DNA of 64,000 nt from Micromonospora yangpuensis (GTDB taxonomy: Bacteria; Actinomycetota; Actinomycetes; Mycobacteriales; Micromonosporaceae): NCBI RefSeq assembly GCF_900091615.1, contig NZ_FMIA01000002.1, forward strand, positions 2,666,001-2,730,000. Reading direction: 5' to 3'. Position 1 is the stretch's first letter. Each line of letters opens with the position of its first letter. The notes below the pieces were generated by a model that did not search any database, was not told the DNA's origin, and saw only the letters and a list, made by a program, of their open reading frames with translations. Shown in pieces: positions 8,728 to 18,437 of this stretch. Both the position numbers and the translations under genes were made by a program.

Positions 8728-9386
8728 CCGGCGAGAGATCGACCCCCCTCGGTGGCCCCGACGTGACCGCCCGGATCCCCCGGCAACGGCGTCGGGAACT
8801 GCCGGCCCGGGCCCGGCTGCTCGTGGCCGTCGGCACCGACAAGCACACCTTCGACCGGTTGACCGACTGGATCGAGCAGTGGCACCGCGACCACGGCCAC
8901 CGGGTCGAGCTGACCCTGCAACACGGGCACACCCGGGCCCCGGCCACCCCGGGAGCGGTGCCCTTCCTCGGTCACGACCAGCTGCAGGACGCGATGGCCA
9001 GCGCCGACCTGGTGGTCTGCCACGGTGGCCCGGCGACCATCCTGGAGGCCCGCCGGCACGGCCGGCTGCCCATCGTGGTGCCCCGCAACCCGGCCCACGG
9101 CGAACACGTCGACGACCACCAGCTGCTCTTCGCCCGCCGGCTGGGCGCCGCCGGGCTGGTGGCGCTCTGTGAGTCCCGGGAGGCGCTCGTCGCGGCGCTG
9201 GACGCCGGCCTGGCCGACCCGGGCCGTTTCCGGGTGTCGACCGACGACGGCTCGGGCGACGCCCGGCGGGCCGCCGTGGAGCGCGTCGGTCGGATCGTGG
9301 AGCAACTGGTGGCCTCGTCGAACCGGTCGCGTCGGCAGTGGTGGTGGCCGAGAGGCCGAGTAATGGACGGAGAACGCACCCGATGA
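8724..9386 (+). CDS. PssE/Alg13-type glycosyltransferase catalytic subunit
   Basis: This 220-residue protein resembles the GT28 C-terminal domain family. It opens with LLVAVGTDKHTFDRLTDW (compare the VTVGT-F-R-DRL signature of PssE). It then has FLGHDQLQDAMASADLVVCH with GGPATILEARRHGRLPIVVP, the UDP-sugar binding region, and a His in GEHVDDHQ. With the preceding PssD-like protein it should form a two-component transferase adding a sugar to a lipid-linked intermediate. The GTG at 8724 overlaps the previous stop. About 25 unconserved residues precede the core. Confidence 0.8.
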   Translation: MTGERSTPLGGPDVTARIPRQRRRELPARARLLVAVGTDKHTFDRLTDWIEQWHRDHGHRVELTLQHGHTRAPATPGAVPFLGHDQLQDAMASADLVVCHGGPATILEARRHGRLPIVVPRNPAHGEHVDDHQLLFARRLGAAGLVALCESREALVAALDAGLADPGRFRVSTDDGSGDARRAAVERVGRIVEQLVASSNRSRRQWWWPRGRVMDGERTR

Positions 9387-10303
9387 GTCAGTACCCGACG
9401 GTCAGCGCCGTGGTTCCCACCCGGGACCGTCCGGTGTTGCTGCGGGCCGCGGTCACCGCGATCCTCGACCAGGACTACCCCGGCCCGATCGAGGTGGTCG
9501 TGGTCTACGACCAGTCCACCCCGGACCCGAGTCTGGCCGAGCTGTCCCGACCGGAACGGCAGGTCCGGGTGATCACCAACGGGCGGGCCGCCGGACTGGC
9601 TGGGGCCCGCAACAGCGGCACCCTGGCCGCCGAGGGTGAGCTGGTCGCCTTCTGCGACGACGACGACGAGTGGCTGCCCGGCAAACTACGGGCCCAGGTC
9701 GACGCCCTGCGCGCCGTGCCCGACGCGGAGTTCGTCAGCTGCGGCATCCGCGTCAACTACGACGGCCGTACCGTCGACCGGGTGCTCGACCGGTCGGAGA
9801 TCACCCTGGCCGAGCTGCTGCGGGACCGGATGACCGAGCTGCACCCGTCCACCTTCGTGATCCGGGCCGCCGCCCTGCGTGACGGCTTCGGTCTGGTCGA
9901 CGAGGAGATCCCGGGCAGCTACGCCGAGGACTACGAGTTCCTGCTCCGGGCCGCGCGCAGCGCCCCGCTGGTCAACCTGTCGGTGCCGTACGTGCTGGTG
10001 CGCTGGCACAAGCGGTCGTACTTCGCACAGCGCTGGGACACCATCTCGGCGGCGTTGCAGTGGCTGCTGGAACGCTACCCCGAGTTCGCCACCCAACCGG
10101 CCGGCCAGGCCCGGGTCAGCGGCCAGATCGCCTTCGCCCGGGCGGCCTCCGGTGACCGGCGCGGCGCGGTGCGCTGGGCCCGCCGGACGCTGCGCGGCAA
10201 CCCCCGCGAGCCGCGCGCCTACCTCGCGCTGGCGGTGGCCAGCCGGGTGGTCCGCGCCGACGCCGTCCTACGCACCCTCCACAAACGCGGCCGCGGCATC
10301 TAG
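9383..10303 (+). CDS. family 2 glycosyltransferase
   Basis: This 306-residue GT-A enzyme has SAVVPTRDRPVLLRAAV near the N-terminus, the nucleotide region AAGLAGARNSGTLAAEGE, and the metal-binding acidic cluster AFCDDDDEWLPGK at about 88-100. It likely transfers a sugar from a nucleotide donor during assembly of the exopolysaccharide repeat unit. The ATG at 9383 overlaps the PssE-like stop (ATGA); an upstream GTG at 9338 in the same frame lies inside that gene and would add 15 unconserved residues. It is the last gene of the polysaccharide locus, and a dispersed repeat begins directly after it. Confidence 0.85.
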   Translation: MSQYPTVSAVVPTRDRPVLLRAAVTAILDQDYPGPIEVVVVYDQSTPDPSLAELSRPERQVRVITNGRAAGLAGARNSGTLAAEGELVAFCDDDDEWLPGKLRAQVDALRAVPDAEFVSCGIRVNYDGRTVDRVLDRSEITLAELLRDRMTELHPSTFVIRAAALRDGFGLVDEEIPGSYAEDYEFLLRAARSAPLVNLSVPYVLVRWHKRSYFAQRWDTISAALQWLLERYPEFATQPAGQARVSGQIAFARAASGDRRGAVRWARRTLRGNPREPRAYLALAVASRVVRADAVLRTLHKRGRGI

Positions 10304-10306
10304 GGT

Positions 10307-10353
10307 GCAAGGAAGGGCCCCCTCTTAACGCCTACGGTAGAGAAGGTCACCCC
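10307..10353 (+). repeat. 47-bp dispersed repeat, copy 1
   Basis: This 47-base element matches the reverse complement of 11254-11300 at 42 of 47 positions. It contains GGAAGGGCCCC, TTAACGC and ACGGTAGAGAAGG blocks. It starts 3 bases after the glycosyltransferase stop. Confidence 0.85.
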
Positions 10354-10806
10354 TGTCACCGCCGACGGAACGTAGCCCGCGAGTTGACCGGTCGTCCGGG
10401 CTCAGGTTGTCGGGAGCAGGCCGGAGCGGAGCCTGCCGACGTCGCCGACGGCGGGAGCAGCGACGTCGGTCCGTCACGCGGGGCAGCGGGTGCGGGGTCA
10501 GGACTCCGGTTCCGCACCGCGTTGGCGCAAGCGCTCCCGAACGGCCACCCCGACGGTCGCGCCGCCTCCCGTCGATCACCGCAGCCGCCGGTGCAGCAGG
10601 TCGCCGCGGCTCGGCGGGGCCATTCGGCCCGGCCGGTCCGCGTCACCGGCCGACAACCCACCGGGTACGGGCGACGACTTCCACCCCGCCGGCCACCACA
10701 ATGGATCATTCCGGTCTGCCGGCCGACGGGTGGTGGTACCGGGCAGCCACGGCCTGATCCAGGTCTCGACGCGACACGAAGAGGTACCGCGACGCCCGGC
10801 AGATAC
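10354..10806. other. 453-base gap without a supported gene
   Basis: Open frames cross this stretch on both strands, but none has a ribosome-binding site, recognisable motif or consistent third-position GC bias. It includes short repeats of CGACGTCG and less GC-rich DNA near 10690-10720. It lies between the two inverted repeat copies, upstream of the membrane protein gene. Confidence 0.5.
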
Positions 10807-11232
10807 GTGACACGGTCTGTCCGGTGGGGCCGGATCCGGCGGTATGTGGCGTTCCTGTCCAGTGGCGTGGCGGTGGGCGTACTGCTGGTCCTTGGTCTGC
10901 CGATCCTGCTCGGCCCGCAGGTGCGGGTGTCGTGGTTGCTGGTCACGGTGCTGCCGCTGGGTTACCTGGCCGGGGTGGCCGCCCGGCGGCTCGGATGGCA
11001 GCCGGCGGCGTTCCGAGAGGGGCGGGCGTCGAGCTTGCGGGAGGACGTCCTGAGGGCGTTGGTGGCCATCCTGCCGGCACTTGCCGCGGCGCTCGTGGTG
11101 GCGGCGCTCACCGAGGCCGCGTCGGACCGGTGGTGGCGGTCCCTGCTCGCGGTCGCGCTGCTGGCGACGGCCGTCCCCGTCGGGATCGCACTGCGCCGCG
11201 AGCGGACCCACCCCCGCCCGTCGCGCGACTGA
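10807..11232 (+). CDS. small hypothetical membrane protein
   Basis: The GTG at 10807 gives a 141-residue protein with about four hydrophobic segments (roughly 15-35, 40-58, 82-104 and 110-128), separated by short Arg-rich loops, and a basic tail. No family is recognised. The same frame is open back to 10384, but the extra residues look like untranslated DNA. The gene lies between two inverted copies of a 47-bp repeat and outside both flanking operons, so it may be a recent insertion. Expression is not shown. Confidence 0.5.
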   Translation: MTRSVRWGRIRRYVAFLSSGVAVGVLLVLGLPILLGPQVRVSWLLVTVLPLGYLAGVAARRLGWQPAAFREGRASSLREDVLRALVAILPALAAALVVAALTEAASDRWWRSLLAVALLATAVPVGIALRRERTHPRPSRD

Positions 11233-11253
11233 GCCGCCCCCCGGTGGGTGATA

Positions 11254-11300
11254 GGGGTGCCCTTCTCTACCGTACGCGTTAACAAGGGGCCCTTCCTTAC
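11254..11300 (-). repeat. 47-bp dispersed repeat, copy 2 (inverted)
   Basis: This is the inverted partner of 10307-10353, with five mismatches over 47 bases. The core includes GTTAAC and GGGCCC. It ends 31 bases before the aroC start and therefore lies in the probable aroC promoter or leader. Confidence 0.85.
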
Positions 11301-11331
11301 AACGGCGACCGGGCGTGACAGACTGGTCGCC

Positions 11332-12510
11332 GTGTTGCGTTGGCTGACTGCAGGTGAATCGCACGGTCCCGCCCTCGTCGCGCTCCTGGAGGGCGTGCCC
11401 GCCGGCGTCGAGGTGACCACCGGTGAGATCGGGCGTGAGCTGGCCCGCCGCCGGCTCGGCTACGGCCGGGGTGCCCGGATGGCGTTCGAGCAGGACGAGA
11501 TCGAGATCATCGGCGGGTTGCGGCACGGGGTGACCCTGGGCAGCCCGGTGGCGATCCGGGTCGGCAACTCGGAGTGGCCCAAGTGGCAGACCGTGATGGC
11601 CGCCGATCCGGTGGACCCGGACGAGTTGGCCAGCCAGGCCCGTAACGCCCCGCTGACCCGGCCCCGGCCCGGCCACGCCGACCTGGCCGGCATGCAGAAG
11701 TACGGCCACACCGACGCCCGCCCGATCCTGGAGCGGGCCAGTGCGCGGGAGACCGCCGCCCGGGTCGCCGTCGGCACGGTGGCGAAGGCGCTGGTGAAGC
11801 AGGCCCTCGGCATCGAGATCGTGTCGCACGTGGTCGAGTTGGGGCCGGTGGCAGCCAAGCCCGGTCTGCGGCCGGAGCCGCGGGACGCCGAGCGGATCGA
11901 CGCCGACCCGCTGCGCTGCCTGGACGCCGAGGCGAGCGCCCGGATGGTCGCCGAGGTCGACGCGGCGAAGAAGGCCGCCGACACCCTCGGCGGCGTGGTC
12001 GAGGTGCTGGCGTACGGGGTGCCGCCAGGGCTGGGCAGTCACGTGCAGTGGGACCGCAAGCTGGACGCCCGGCTGGCCACCGCGCTGATGTCCATCCAGG
12101 CGATCAAGGGCGTGGAGATCGGCGACGGCTGGCAGCAGGCCCGCTCCCGGGGTTCCGAGGCGCACGACGAGATCATGCCGACCGCCTCCGGGGTGCGTCG
12201 GGTCACCGACCGGGCCGGTGGCCTGGAGGGTGGCATCACCACCGGCGAGCCGCTGCGGGTGAAGGCCGCGATGAAGCCGATCTCGTCGCTGAACCGGGCC
12301 CTGGCCACGGTCGACGTGACCACCGGGGAGCCGGCCACCGCGATCAACCAGCGCTCCGACGTCTGTGCGGTGCCGGCCGCCGCGGTGGTCGCCGAGGCGA
12401 TGGTGGCGCTGGTGCTCGCCGAGGCCGCCACCGAGAAGTTCGGCGGTGACTCGGTTGCCGAGATCCGCCGTAACCTGGCCGGCTACCTCGATGCCCTGGT
12501 GATCCGGTGA
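11332..12510 (+). CDS. aroC: chorismate synthase
   Basis: This 392-residue enzyme makes chorismate from 5-enolpyruvylshikimate-3-phosphate, using reduced FMN, in the last common step of aromatic amino acid synthesis. Signatures: [17 protein letters not shown] at the N-terminus; [14 protein letters not shown] in the FMN/substrate region; [14 protein letters not shown]; and [19 protein letters not shown] in the C-terminal part. The GTG at 11332 was chosen because family members begin [12 protein letters not shown]; an in-frame ATA-preceded ATG-like start at 11248 would translate the upstream 47-bp repeat. It is followed 31 bases later by aroK, forming the head of the shikimate operon. Confidence 0.96.
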   Translation: MLRWLTAGESHGPALVALLEGVPAGVEVTTGEIGRELARRRLGYGRGARMAFEQDEIEIIGGLRHGVTLGSPVAIRVGNSEWPKWQTVMAADPVDPDELASQARNAPLTRPRPGHADLAGMQKYGHTDARPILERASARETAARVAVGTVAKALVKQALGIEIVSHVVELGPVAAKPGLRPEPRDAERIDADPLRCLDAEASARMVAEVDAAKKAADTLGGVVEVLAYGVPPGLGSHVQWDRKLDARLATALMSIQAIKGVEIGDGWQQARSRGSEAHDEIMPTASGVRRVTDRAGGLEGGITTGEPLRVKAAMKPISSLNRALATVDVTTGEPATAINQRSDVCAVPAAAVVAEAMVALVLAEAATEKFGGDSVAEIRRNLAGYLDALVIR

Positions 12511-12541
12511 GCCCCCGGCGGGGCGCCACGGGGGGACTCCG

Positions 12542-13037
12542 GTGACGAAGCCGGTCTGTGTGCTGGTGGGCCCGCCCGGCTCGGGCAAGTCGACGGTGGG
12601 CGCGACCCTCGCCGCCGCGCTCGGGGTGCCGTTCCGGGACACCGACTGCGACATCGAGGCGCTGGCCGGCAAGCCGATCCCGGAGATCTTCGTCGACGAG
12701 GGGGAGGACCACTTCCGTACCCTGGAACGGGCGGCGGTGGTCGCGGCGCTGACCTCGCACCACGGGGTGCTCGCTCTCGGCGGTGGCGCGATCCTCGCCG
12801 AGGAGAACCGGGCGGCGCTGTTCGGGCACACCGTGGTGTACCTGTCGGTGGAGTTGCCCGACGCGGTCAAGCGGGTCGGGCTGGGCGCGGGCCGGCCACT
12901 GTTGGCGATCAATCCCCGGGCCACCCTCAAGCACCTGATGGACCAGCGGCGTCCGCTCTACACGGAGGTGGCCACGGCGACCGTGGTCACCGACGGGCGT
13001 ACCCCGGCCGAGATCGCCGCCGAGATCGAGTCCCTGC

Positions 13038-13048
<11 letters not shown>
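12542..13048 (+). CDS. aroK: shikimate kinase
   Basis: This 168-residue P-loop kinase phosphorylates shikimate at O3. Visible motifs: Walker [14 protein letters not shown] at residues 8-20, the shikimate-binding [13 protein letters not shown] (residues 31-43), [12 protein letters not shown], and the [12 protein letters not shown] glycine loop at about 79-90. The GTG start fits the spacing after aroC. A short remnant gene on the other strand shares its last bases. Confidence 0.95.
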
Positions 13049-14856
<1,808 letters not shown>

Positions 14857-14962
14857 GGCTGCCCGCCCCGACCTGCGGCGTCCGGCGCAGGGCCTGGGTG
14901 ACGGGTCGACACGGCTAGTAGACTTGCCAGGTCTGTCCGCCAATTGATGATCAAGGCAGGAA
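14857..14962 (+). promoter_or_regulatory. candidate efp promoter region
   Basis: The 106-base spacer between aroQ and efp contains the hexamer TAGACT (14919-14924), a good actinobacterial -10 element, without a clear -35. AGGCAGGAA just before the ATG serves as ribosome-binding site. efp-nusB may therefore have its own promoter as well as readthrough from the aro genes. Confidence 0.4.
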
Positions 14963-15520
14963 ATGGCCACCACCAACGACCTCAAGAACGGCCTGGTACT
15001 CAACCTCGACGGAGAGCTGTGGGCCGTCGTCGAATTCCAGCACGTCAAGCCCGGTAAGGGTGGTGCCTTCGTCCGCACCACGCTGAAGAACGTGCTGTCC
15101 GGCAAGGTCGTCGACAAGACCTTCAACGCGGGCACCAAGGTCGAGACCGCGACCGTGGACAAGCGCACCATGCAGTATCTGTACGCCGACGGCGAGGACT
15201 ACGTCTTCATGGATCTGGAGACCTTCGACCAGATCTCCGTGCCCGGCGGCACGGTGGGCGAGGCGGCCAACTACCTCCTGCCCGAGGCCGAGGCGACCGT
15301 GGCCACCCACGAGGGCGTGCCGCTCTACATCGAGCTGCCCACCAGCGTGGTGCTCCAGGTCACCTACACCGAGCCGGGTCTGCAGGGCGACCGGTCGACC
15401 GGCGGCAACAAGCCGGCCACCGTGGAGACCGGGGCGACGGTGCAGGTGCCGCTCTTCATCACCACCGACGAGAAGATCAAGGTCGACACCCGCGACGGCC
15501 GTTACCTCGGCCGCGCCTGA
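14963..15520 (+). CDS. efp: translation elongation factor P
   Basis: This 185-residue protein, normal length for EF-P, relieves ribosome stalling at polyproline. It has the three-domain layout: an N-terminal KOW-like domain beginning [17 protein letters not shown], a modification loop at [10 protein letters not shown] (residues 30-39) with Lys at the usual position, and a C-terminal OB domain ending in [13 protein letters not shown]. The partner nusB starts on the last base of its stop codon. No modification enzyme is visible in the window. Confidence 0.97.
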   Translation: MATTNDLKNGLVLNLDGELWAVVEFQHVKPGKGGAFVRTTLKNVLSGKVVDKTFNAGTKVETATVDKRTMQYLYADGEDYVFMDLETFDQISVPGGTVGEAANYLLPEAEATVATHEGVPLYIELPTSVVLQVTYTEPGLQGDRSTGGNKPATVETGATVQVPLFITTDEKIKVDTRDGRYLGRA

Positions 15521-15954
15521 TGGCCGAGGGGCCGAAGCAGCAGATGCCGGCGCGCCGCAAGGCGCGTAAGCGGGCGCTGGACGTGCTCTACGAGGCCGAC
15601 CTGCGGGACCGGCCCCCGGTCGAGGTGCTGGCCGGCTACCTCGAGCGGATCGAGAAGCCGCACCCCGACCACCTGGGGTACGCGGTCAGCCTGGTCGAGG
15701 GGGTCGCCACCCACCTGGACCGGATCGACGAGCTGGTCGCCAGCTACGCCGAGGGGTGGACGCTGGACCGGATGCCGGTGGTCGACCGCAACCTGGCCCG
15801 GATCGCCGTCTACGAGCTGCTGCACGTCGACGAGATCGACGACCCGGTGGCGATCAGTGAGGCCGTGGAGCTGGCCCGGCAGATGTCGACCGACGACTCG
15901 CCGCGCTTTCTCAACGGCCTGCTCAACCGGATCGCCGAGTACACCACCCGGTGA
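15520..15954 (+). CDS. nusB: transcription antitermination factor NusB
   Basis: This 144-residue all-helical RNA-binding protein takes part in rRNA antitermination with NusE/S10. It opens with ARRKARKRALDVLYEADLR, the usual Arg-rich helix, and has MPVVDRNLARIAVYELL and a C-terminal DDSPRFLNGLLNRIAE, all typical. Its ATG shares one base with the efp stop (TGATG), giving strong coupling. A bidirectional terminator follows. Confidence 0.95.
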   Translation: MAEGPKQQMPARRKARKRALDVLYEADLRDRPPVEVLAGYLERIEKPHPDHLGYAVSLVEGVATHLDRIDELVASYAEGWTLDRMPVVDRNLARIAVYELLHVDEIDDPVAISEAVELARQMSTDDSPRFLNGLLNRIAEYTTR

Positions 15955-15987
15955 CCCGCGCGCCCCGTCCGGGGGCGCCGTGACGAC

Positions 15988-16019
15988 CAGGGGCCCGTGC
16001 CGTCCGGCACGGGCCCCTG
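15988..16019. terminator. bidirectional terminator between nusB and bldD
   Basis: A perfect 15-bp inverted repeat (15988-16002 with 16005-16019) separated by only two bases lies between the convergent genes nusB and bldD. In RNA the apex would open to a 4-6 base loop. Confidence 0.85.
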
Positions 16020-16036
16020 CTTCGGTTGTCGGTGGG

Positions 16037-16525
16037 TCAGGAGGCGAAGAACGCCCGCGGGTCGGCGACCAGCACGCCGTGCTCGGTGAGCCGCTCGATC
16101 AGGCCCGACGGTGAGGCGTCGTAGACGATCGCGAGGGCGCGCAGGTCGTCGGCGCGGATGGAGAGCACCCGCCCGTTGTAGTCGCCGCGCTGCTGCTGGA
16201 TGGCGCGGGCGTAGCGGGCCACGTACGCGAGCTCCTCGGAGGCCTCGTCGTAGAGCCGCTCCAGGTCCAGCACGATCTTGCTGGTGGGCTCGTGACGCAC
16301 CCCGCTGCCGTCGGGCAACAGCTCCGAGACGGGAACTCGGTAGAAGTCAGCCAACTCGGCCAGTCGGGACACCGTGACTGCCCGGTCACCGCGTTCGTAC
16401 GAGCCGACCACGACGGCCTTCCACCGTCCGTTCGACTTCTCCTCCACCCCCTGCAGGGACAGGCCCTGCTGCTGGCGGATGGAACGCAGGCGGGCGCCCA
16501 GCGACTTGGCGTATTCAGAGGGCAT
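16037..16525 (-). CDS. bldD: developmental regulator BldD
   Basis: This 162-residue protein is an orthologue of BldD, the cyclic-di-GMP-responsive repressor of sporulation genes. The N-terminal XRE helix-turn-helix spans about residues 5-72 (LGARLRSIRQQQGLSLQGVE, VVVGSYERGDRAVTVSRL). The C-terminal domain carries the c-di-GMP signature RGD-x8-RxDD as RGD at 113-115 and RADD at 124-127; the four charged ligands known from Streptomyces are retained but the Gln of RQDD is Ala. The ATG has GGGAG 7 bases upstream. It stands alone between two terminating or diverging units. Confidence 0.93.
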   Translation of the reverse strand: MPSEYAKSLGARLRSIRQQQGLSLQGVEEKSNGRWKAVVVGSYERGDRAVTVSRLAELADFYRVPVSELLPDGSGVRHEPTSKIVLDLERLYDEASEELAYVARYARAIQQQRGDYNGRVLSIRADDLRALAIVYDASPSGLIERLTEHGVLVADPRAFFAS

Positions 16526-16770
16526 ACGGACACTCCCAGTGCTGTTCGGGGTTCACCCAGCGATCGCTACGGAGCGTGACGGTACGGGGATTGCGACAAC
16601 TGGTCAAGTGCTGGGGTGGTGCCGGTTGTCGCCGGCGGGGGAGTTGTCCGCATTTCGGCGTCCTGAGCCGGGGATCAGTGGGTGGCGGACGGCACCGCGG
16701 TGACCACTGGTAACGTGGCGTAAGCCCCGGCCCGGGTCGCCCGTCGGCCCGTCCGGTGCGATCCGACGTC
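16526..16770. promoter_or_regulatory. bldD-pyrR divergent intergenic region
   Basis: This spacer must hold the promoters of both bldD and the pyr operon. It contains an inverted repeat of GCGACAAC (16593-16600) and GTTGTCGC (16625-16632), a possible operator with a 24-base centre. I could not identify a convincing BldD box or -35/-10 pair. Confidence 0.35.
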
Positions 16771-16805
16771 CTTTAACGACCCGTCCCGTGAGGCGGGGAA
16801 GGAGG
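16770..16805 (+). promoter_or_regulatory. PyrR-binding leader RNA element
   Basis: The bases before pyrR read CCTTTAACGACC, then CGTCCCGTGAGGCGGGG, then AAGGAGG. This matches the PyrR anti-antiterminator loop pattern (UUUAA...GUCC.GUGAGGC...AAGG): CCUU at the base pairs with AAGG and the apical loop carries the conserved UCC.GUGAGG. The 3' strand contains the pyrR ribosome-binding site, so bound PyrR would block translation, the mechanism described for mycobacteria and relatives. No terminator follows, which favours translational control. Confidence 0.75.
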
Positions 16806-16811
16806 TCCGCT

Positions 16812-17396
16812 GTGGCCTACCCGGCGGCTGCCCATTCGTCACCCCCGCGACAACCCTCGGTGAAGGTGATCCTCGCCGCAGCCGACGTCTCGCGGGTGGT
16901 CGACCGCATCGCCCACCAGATCCTGGAGAAGACCCAGGGTGCCGCCGACACCGTGCTGCTCGGCATCCCGACCCGTGGGGTACCGCTGGCCCGTCGGCTG
17001 GCCGACCGGATCAGCACCTTCGAGGACGTGGCCGTGCCGGTCGGCGTGCTCGACATCACCCTCTACCGGGACGACCTGCGTCGCCACGCCACCCGGGCGG
17101 TGGGCCCCACCCAGCTGCCCCCGGCCGGCATCGACGGCCAGCGGGTCGTCCTCGTCGACGACGTGCTCTTCTCCGGCCGTACGGTGCGGGCCGCGCTCGA
17201 CGCGCTGAGCGACATCGGCCGCCCCGCCTCGGTCCAGCTCGCCGTGCTGGTCGACCGGGGCCACCGGCAACTGCCCATCCGCGCCGACTACGTGGGGAAG
17301 AACATCCCGACCGCGTTGGCCGAGAACGTCAAGGTCACCCTCGCCGAGACCGACGGCACCGACGAGGTACGCCTCTACGGCGGTGCCTCCCAGTGA
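16812..17396 (+). CDS. pyrR: bifunctional pyr operon regulator / uracil phosphoribosyltransferase
   Basis: This 194-residue PRTase-fold protein senses UMP/UTP and represses the pyr operon by binding its leader RNA; it may also salvage uracil. The PRPP-binding motif [18 protein letters not shown] lies at about 113-130. Other family markers are [15 protein letters not shown] and DITLYRDDL. About 15 unconserved residues precede the core. The GTG at 16812 was chosen for AAGGAGG six bases upstream. The stop codon lies on the first bases of a duplicated 59-bp element that separates it from pyrB. Confidence 0.95.
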   Translation: MAYPAAAHSSPPRQPSVKVILAAADVSRVVDRIAHQILEKTQGAADTVLLGIPTRGVPLARRLADRISTFEDVAVPVGVLDITLYRDDLRRHATRAVGPTQLPPAGIDGQRVVLVDDVLFSGRTVRAALDALSDIGRPASVQLAVLVDRGHRQLPIRADYVGKNIPTALAENVKVTLAETDGTDEVRLYGGASQ

Positions 17397-17511
17397 GCGC
17401 GAGGAGTGCAGCGCAGCGGAGCCCCGCAGTCGCGAACGAAAGGCTGGTCCAGTGAGCGCGAGGAGTGCAGCGCAGCGGAGCCCCGCAGTCGCGAACGAAA
17501 GGCTGGCCCAG
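17394..17511 (+). repeat. two tandem copies of a 59-bp element between pyrR and pyrB
   Basis: Copy 1 (17394-17452) and copy 2 (17453-17511) differ at one position (GGTCCAG versus GGCCCAG). Each begins TGAGCGCGAGGAGTGCAGCG and ends in CGAACGAAAGG plus a short tail. CAGTGA occurs at the upstream junction, between the copies and at the pyrB start. Removing both copies would restore a 4-base GTGA overlap between pyrR and pyrB. The second copy supplies AAAGG as the pyrB ribosome-binding site. Confidence 0.95.
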
Positions 17512-18437
17512 TGATCAGACACCTGCTCTCCGGGGCCGACCTGGACGCCGACACCGCCACCCAGATCCTGGACACCGCCGCCGAGATGGCCACCGTCGCC
17601 GGCCGCGAGGTCAAGAAGCTGCCCGCGCTGCGCGGCCGGACCGTGGTGAACCTCTTCTACGAGGACTCCACCCGGACCCGGATCTCCTTCGAGGCGGCGG
17701 CGAAGCGGCTCAGCGCCGATGTGATCAACTTCTCGGCCAAGGGGTCCAGCGTCACCAAGGGCGAGAGCCTGAAGGACACCGCGCTGACCCTGCAGGCGAT
17801 GGGGGCCGACGCGGTGGTCGTCCGGCACCCCGCCTCCGGCGCCCCGCACCGGCTCGCCCACTGGGTGGACGGTTCGGTGGTCAACGCCGGCGACGGCACC
17901 CACGAGCACCCCACCCAGGCGCTGCTGGACGCGTACACCATGCGCTCCCGGCTGGGGCGGCTGGCCGGCCTGTCGGTCGCGGTGGTCGGGGACGTCCTGC
18001 ACAGCCGGGTGGCGCGCTCCAACGTCCTGCTGCTGTCCACCCTCGGTGCCAAGGTCACCCTGGTCGGACCGCCGACGTTGATCCCGGTGGACATCGCCGC
18101 CGCGCTCGCCCCCGGCACCGGCGTCTCCTACGACCTGGACTCGGTGCTGCCCGGCTCGGACGTGGTGATGATGCTGCGGGTGCAGCGGGAACGGATGAAC
18201 GACTCCTACTTCCCGTCGGCCCGCGAGTACTCCCGCCGCTACGGCCTGGACGGCCCCCGCATGCGGCGGCTGCCGGAGCACGCGATCGTCATGCACCCCG
18301 GCCCGATGAACCGGGGGATGGAGATCACGCCGGAGGTCGCCGACTCACCCCGCTCCACCATCGTCGAACAGGTCGCCAACGGGGTCTCCGTACGGATGGC
18401 CGTGCTCTACCTGCTGCTCGGAGGGAACAACCGGTGA
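17511..18437 (+). CDS. pyrB: aspartate carbamoyltransferase catalytic subunit
   Basis: This 308-residue enzyme condenses carbamoyl phosphate and aspartate. The carbamoyl-phosphate site reads [12 protein letters not shown] at about 49-60, with [12 protein letters not shown] carrying the mobile lysine loop, [10 protein letters not shown] at about 133-142, and a C-terminal MHPGPMNRG. The GTG at 17511 sits at the end of the duplicated 59-bp element; longer starts at 17406 would translate that repeat. It overlaps pyrC by 4 bases. No regulatory subunit pyrI is present, as expected in actinobacteria. Confidence 0.96.
   Translation: MIRHLLSGADLDADTATQILDTAAEMATVAGREVKKLPALRGRTVVNLFYEDSTRTRISFEAAAKRLSADVINFSAKGSSVTKGESLKDTALTLQAMGADAVVVRHPASGAPHRLAHWVDGSVVNAGDGTHEHPTQALLDAYTMRSRLGRLAGLSVAVVGDVLHSRVARSNVLLLSTLGAKVTLVGPPTLIPVDIAAALAPGTGVSYDLDSVLPGSDVVMMLRVQRERMNDSYFPSAREYSRRYGLDGPRMRRLPEHAIVMHPGPMNRGMEITPEVADSPRSTIVEQVANGVSVRMAVLYLLLGGNNR

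Noticed and set aside
10384..10806. N-terminal extension of the small membrane protein
   Set aside because: The extra 141 residues are Arg/Gly/Pro-rich without helices or conserved pattern, have no ribosome-binding site, and codon third positions do not show the coding bias.
17406..17510. Longer pyrB start inside the duplicated element
   Set aside because: Translation from 17406 or the shifted equivalent would add repeat-encoded residues; PyrB homology begins at the GTG 17511.
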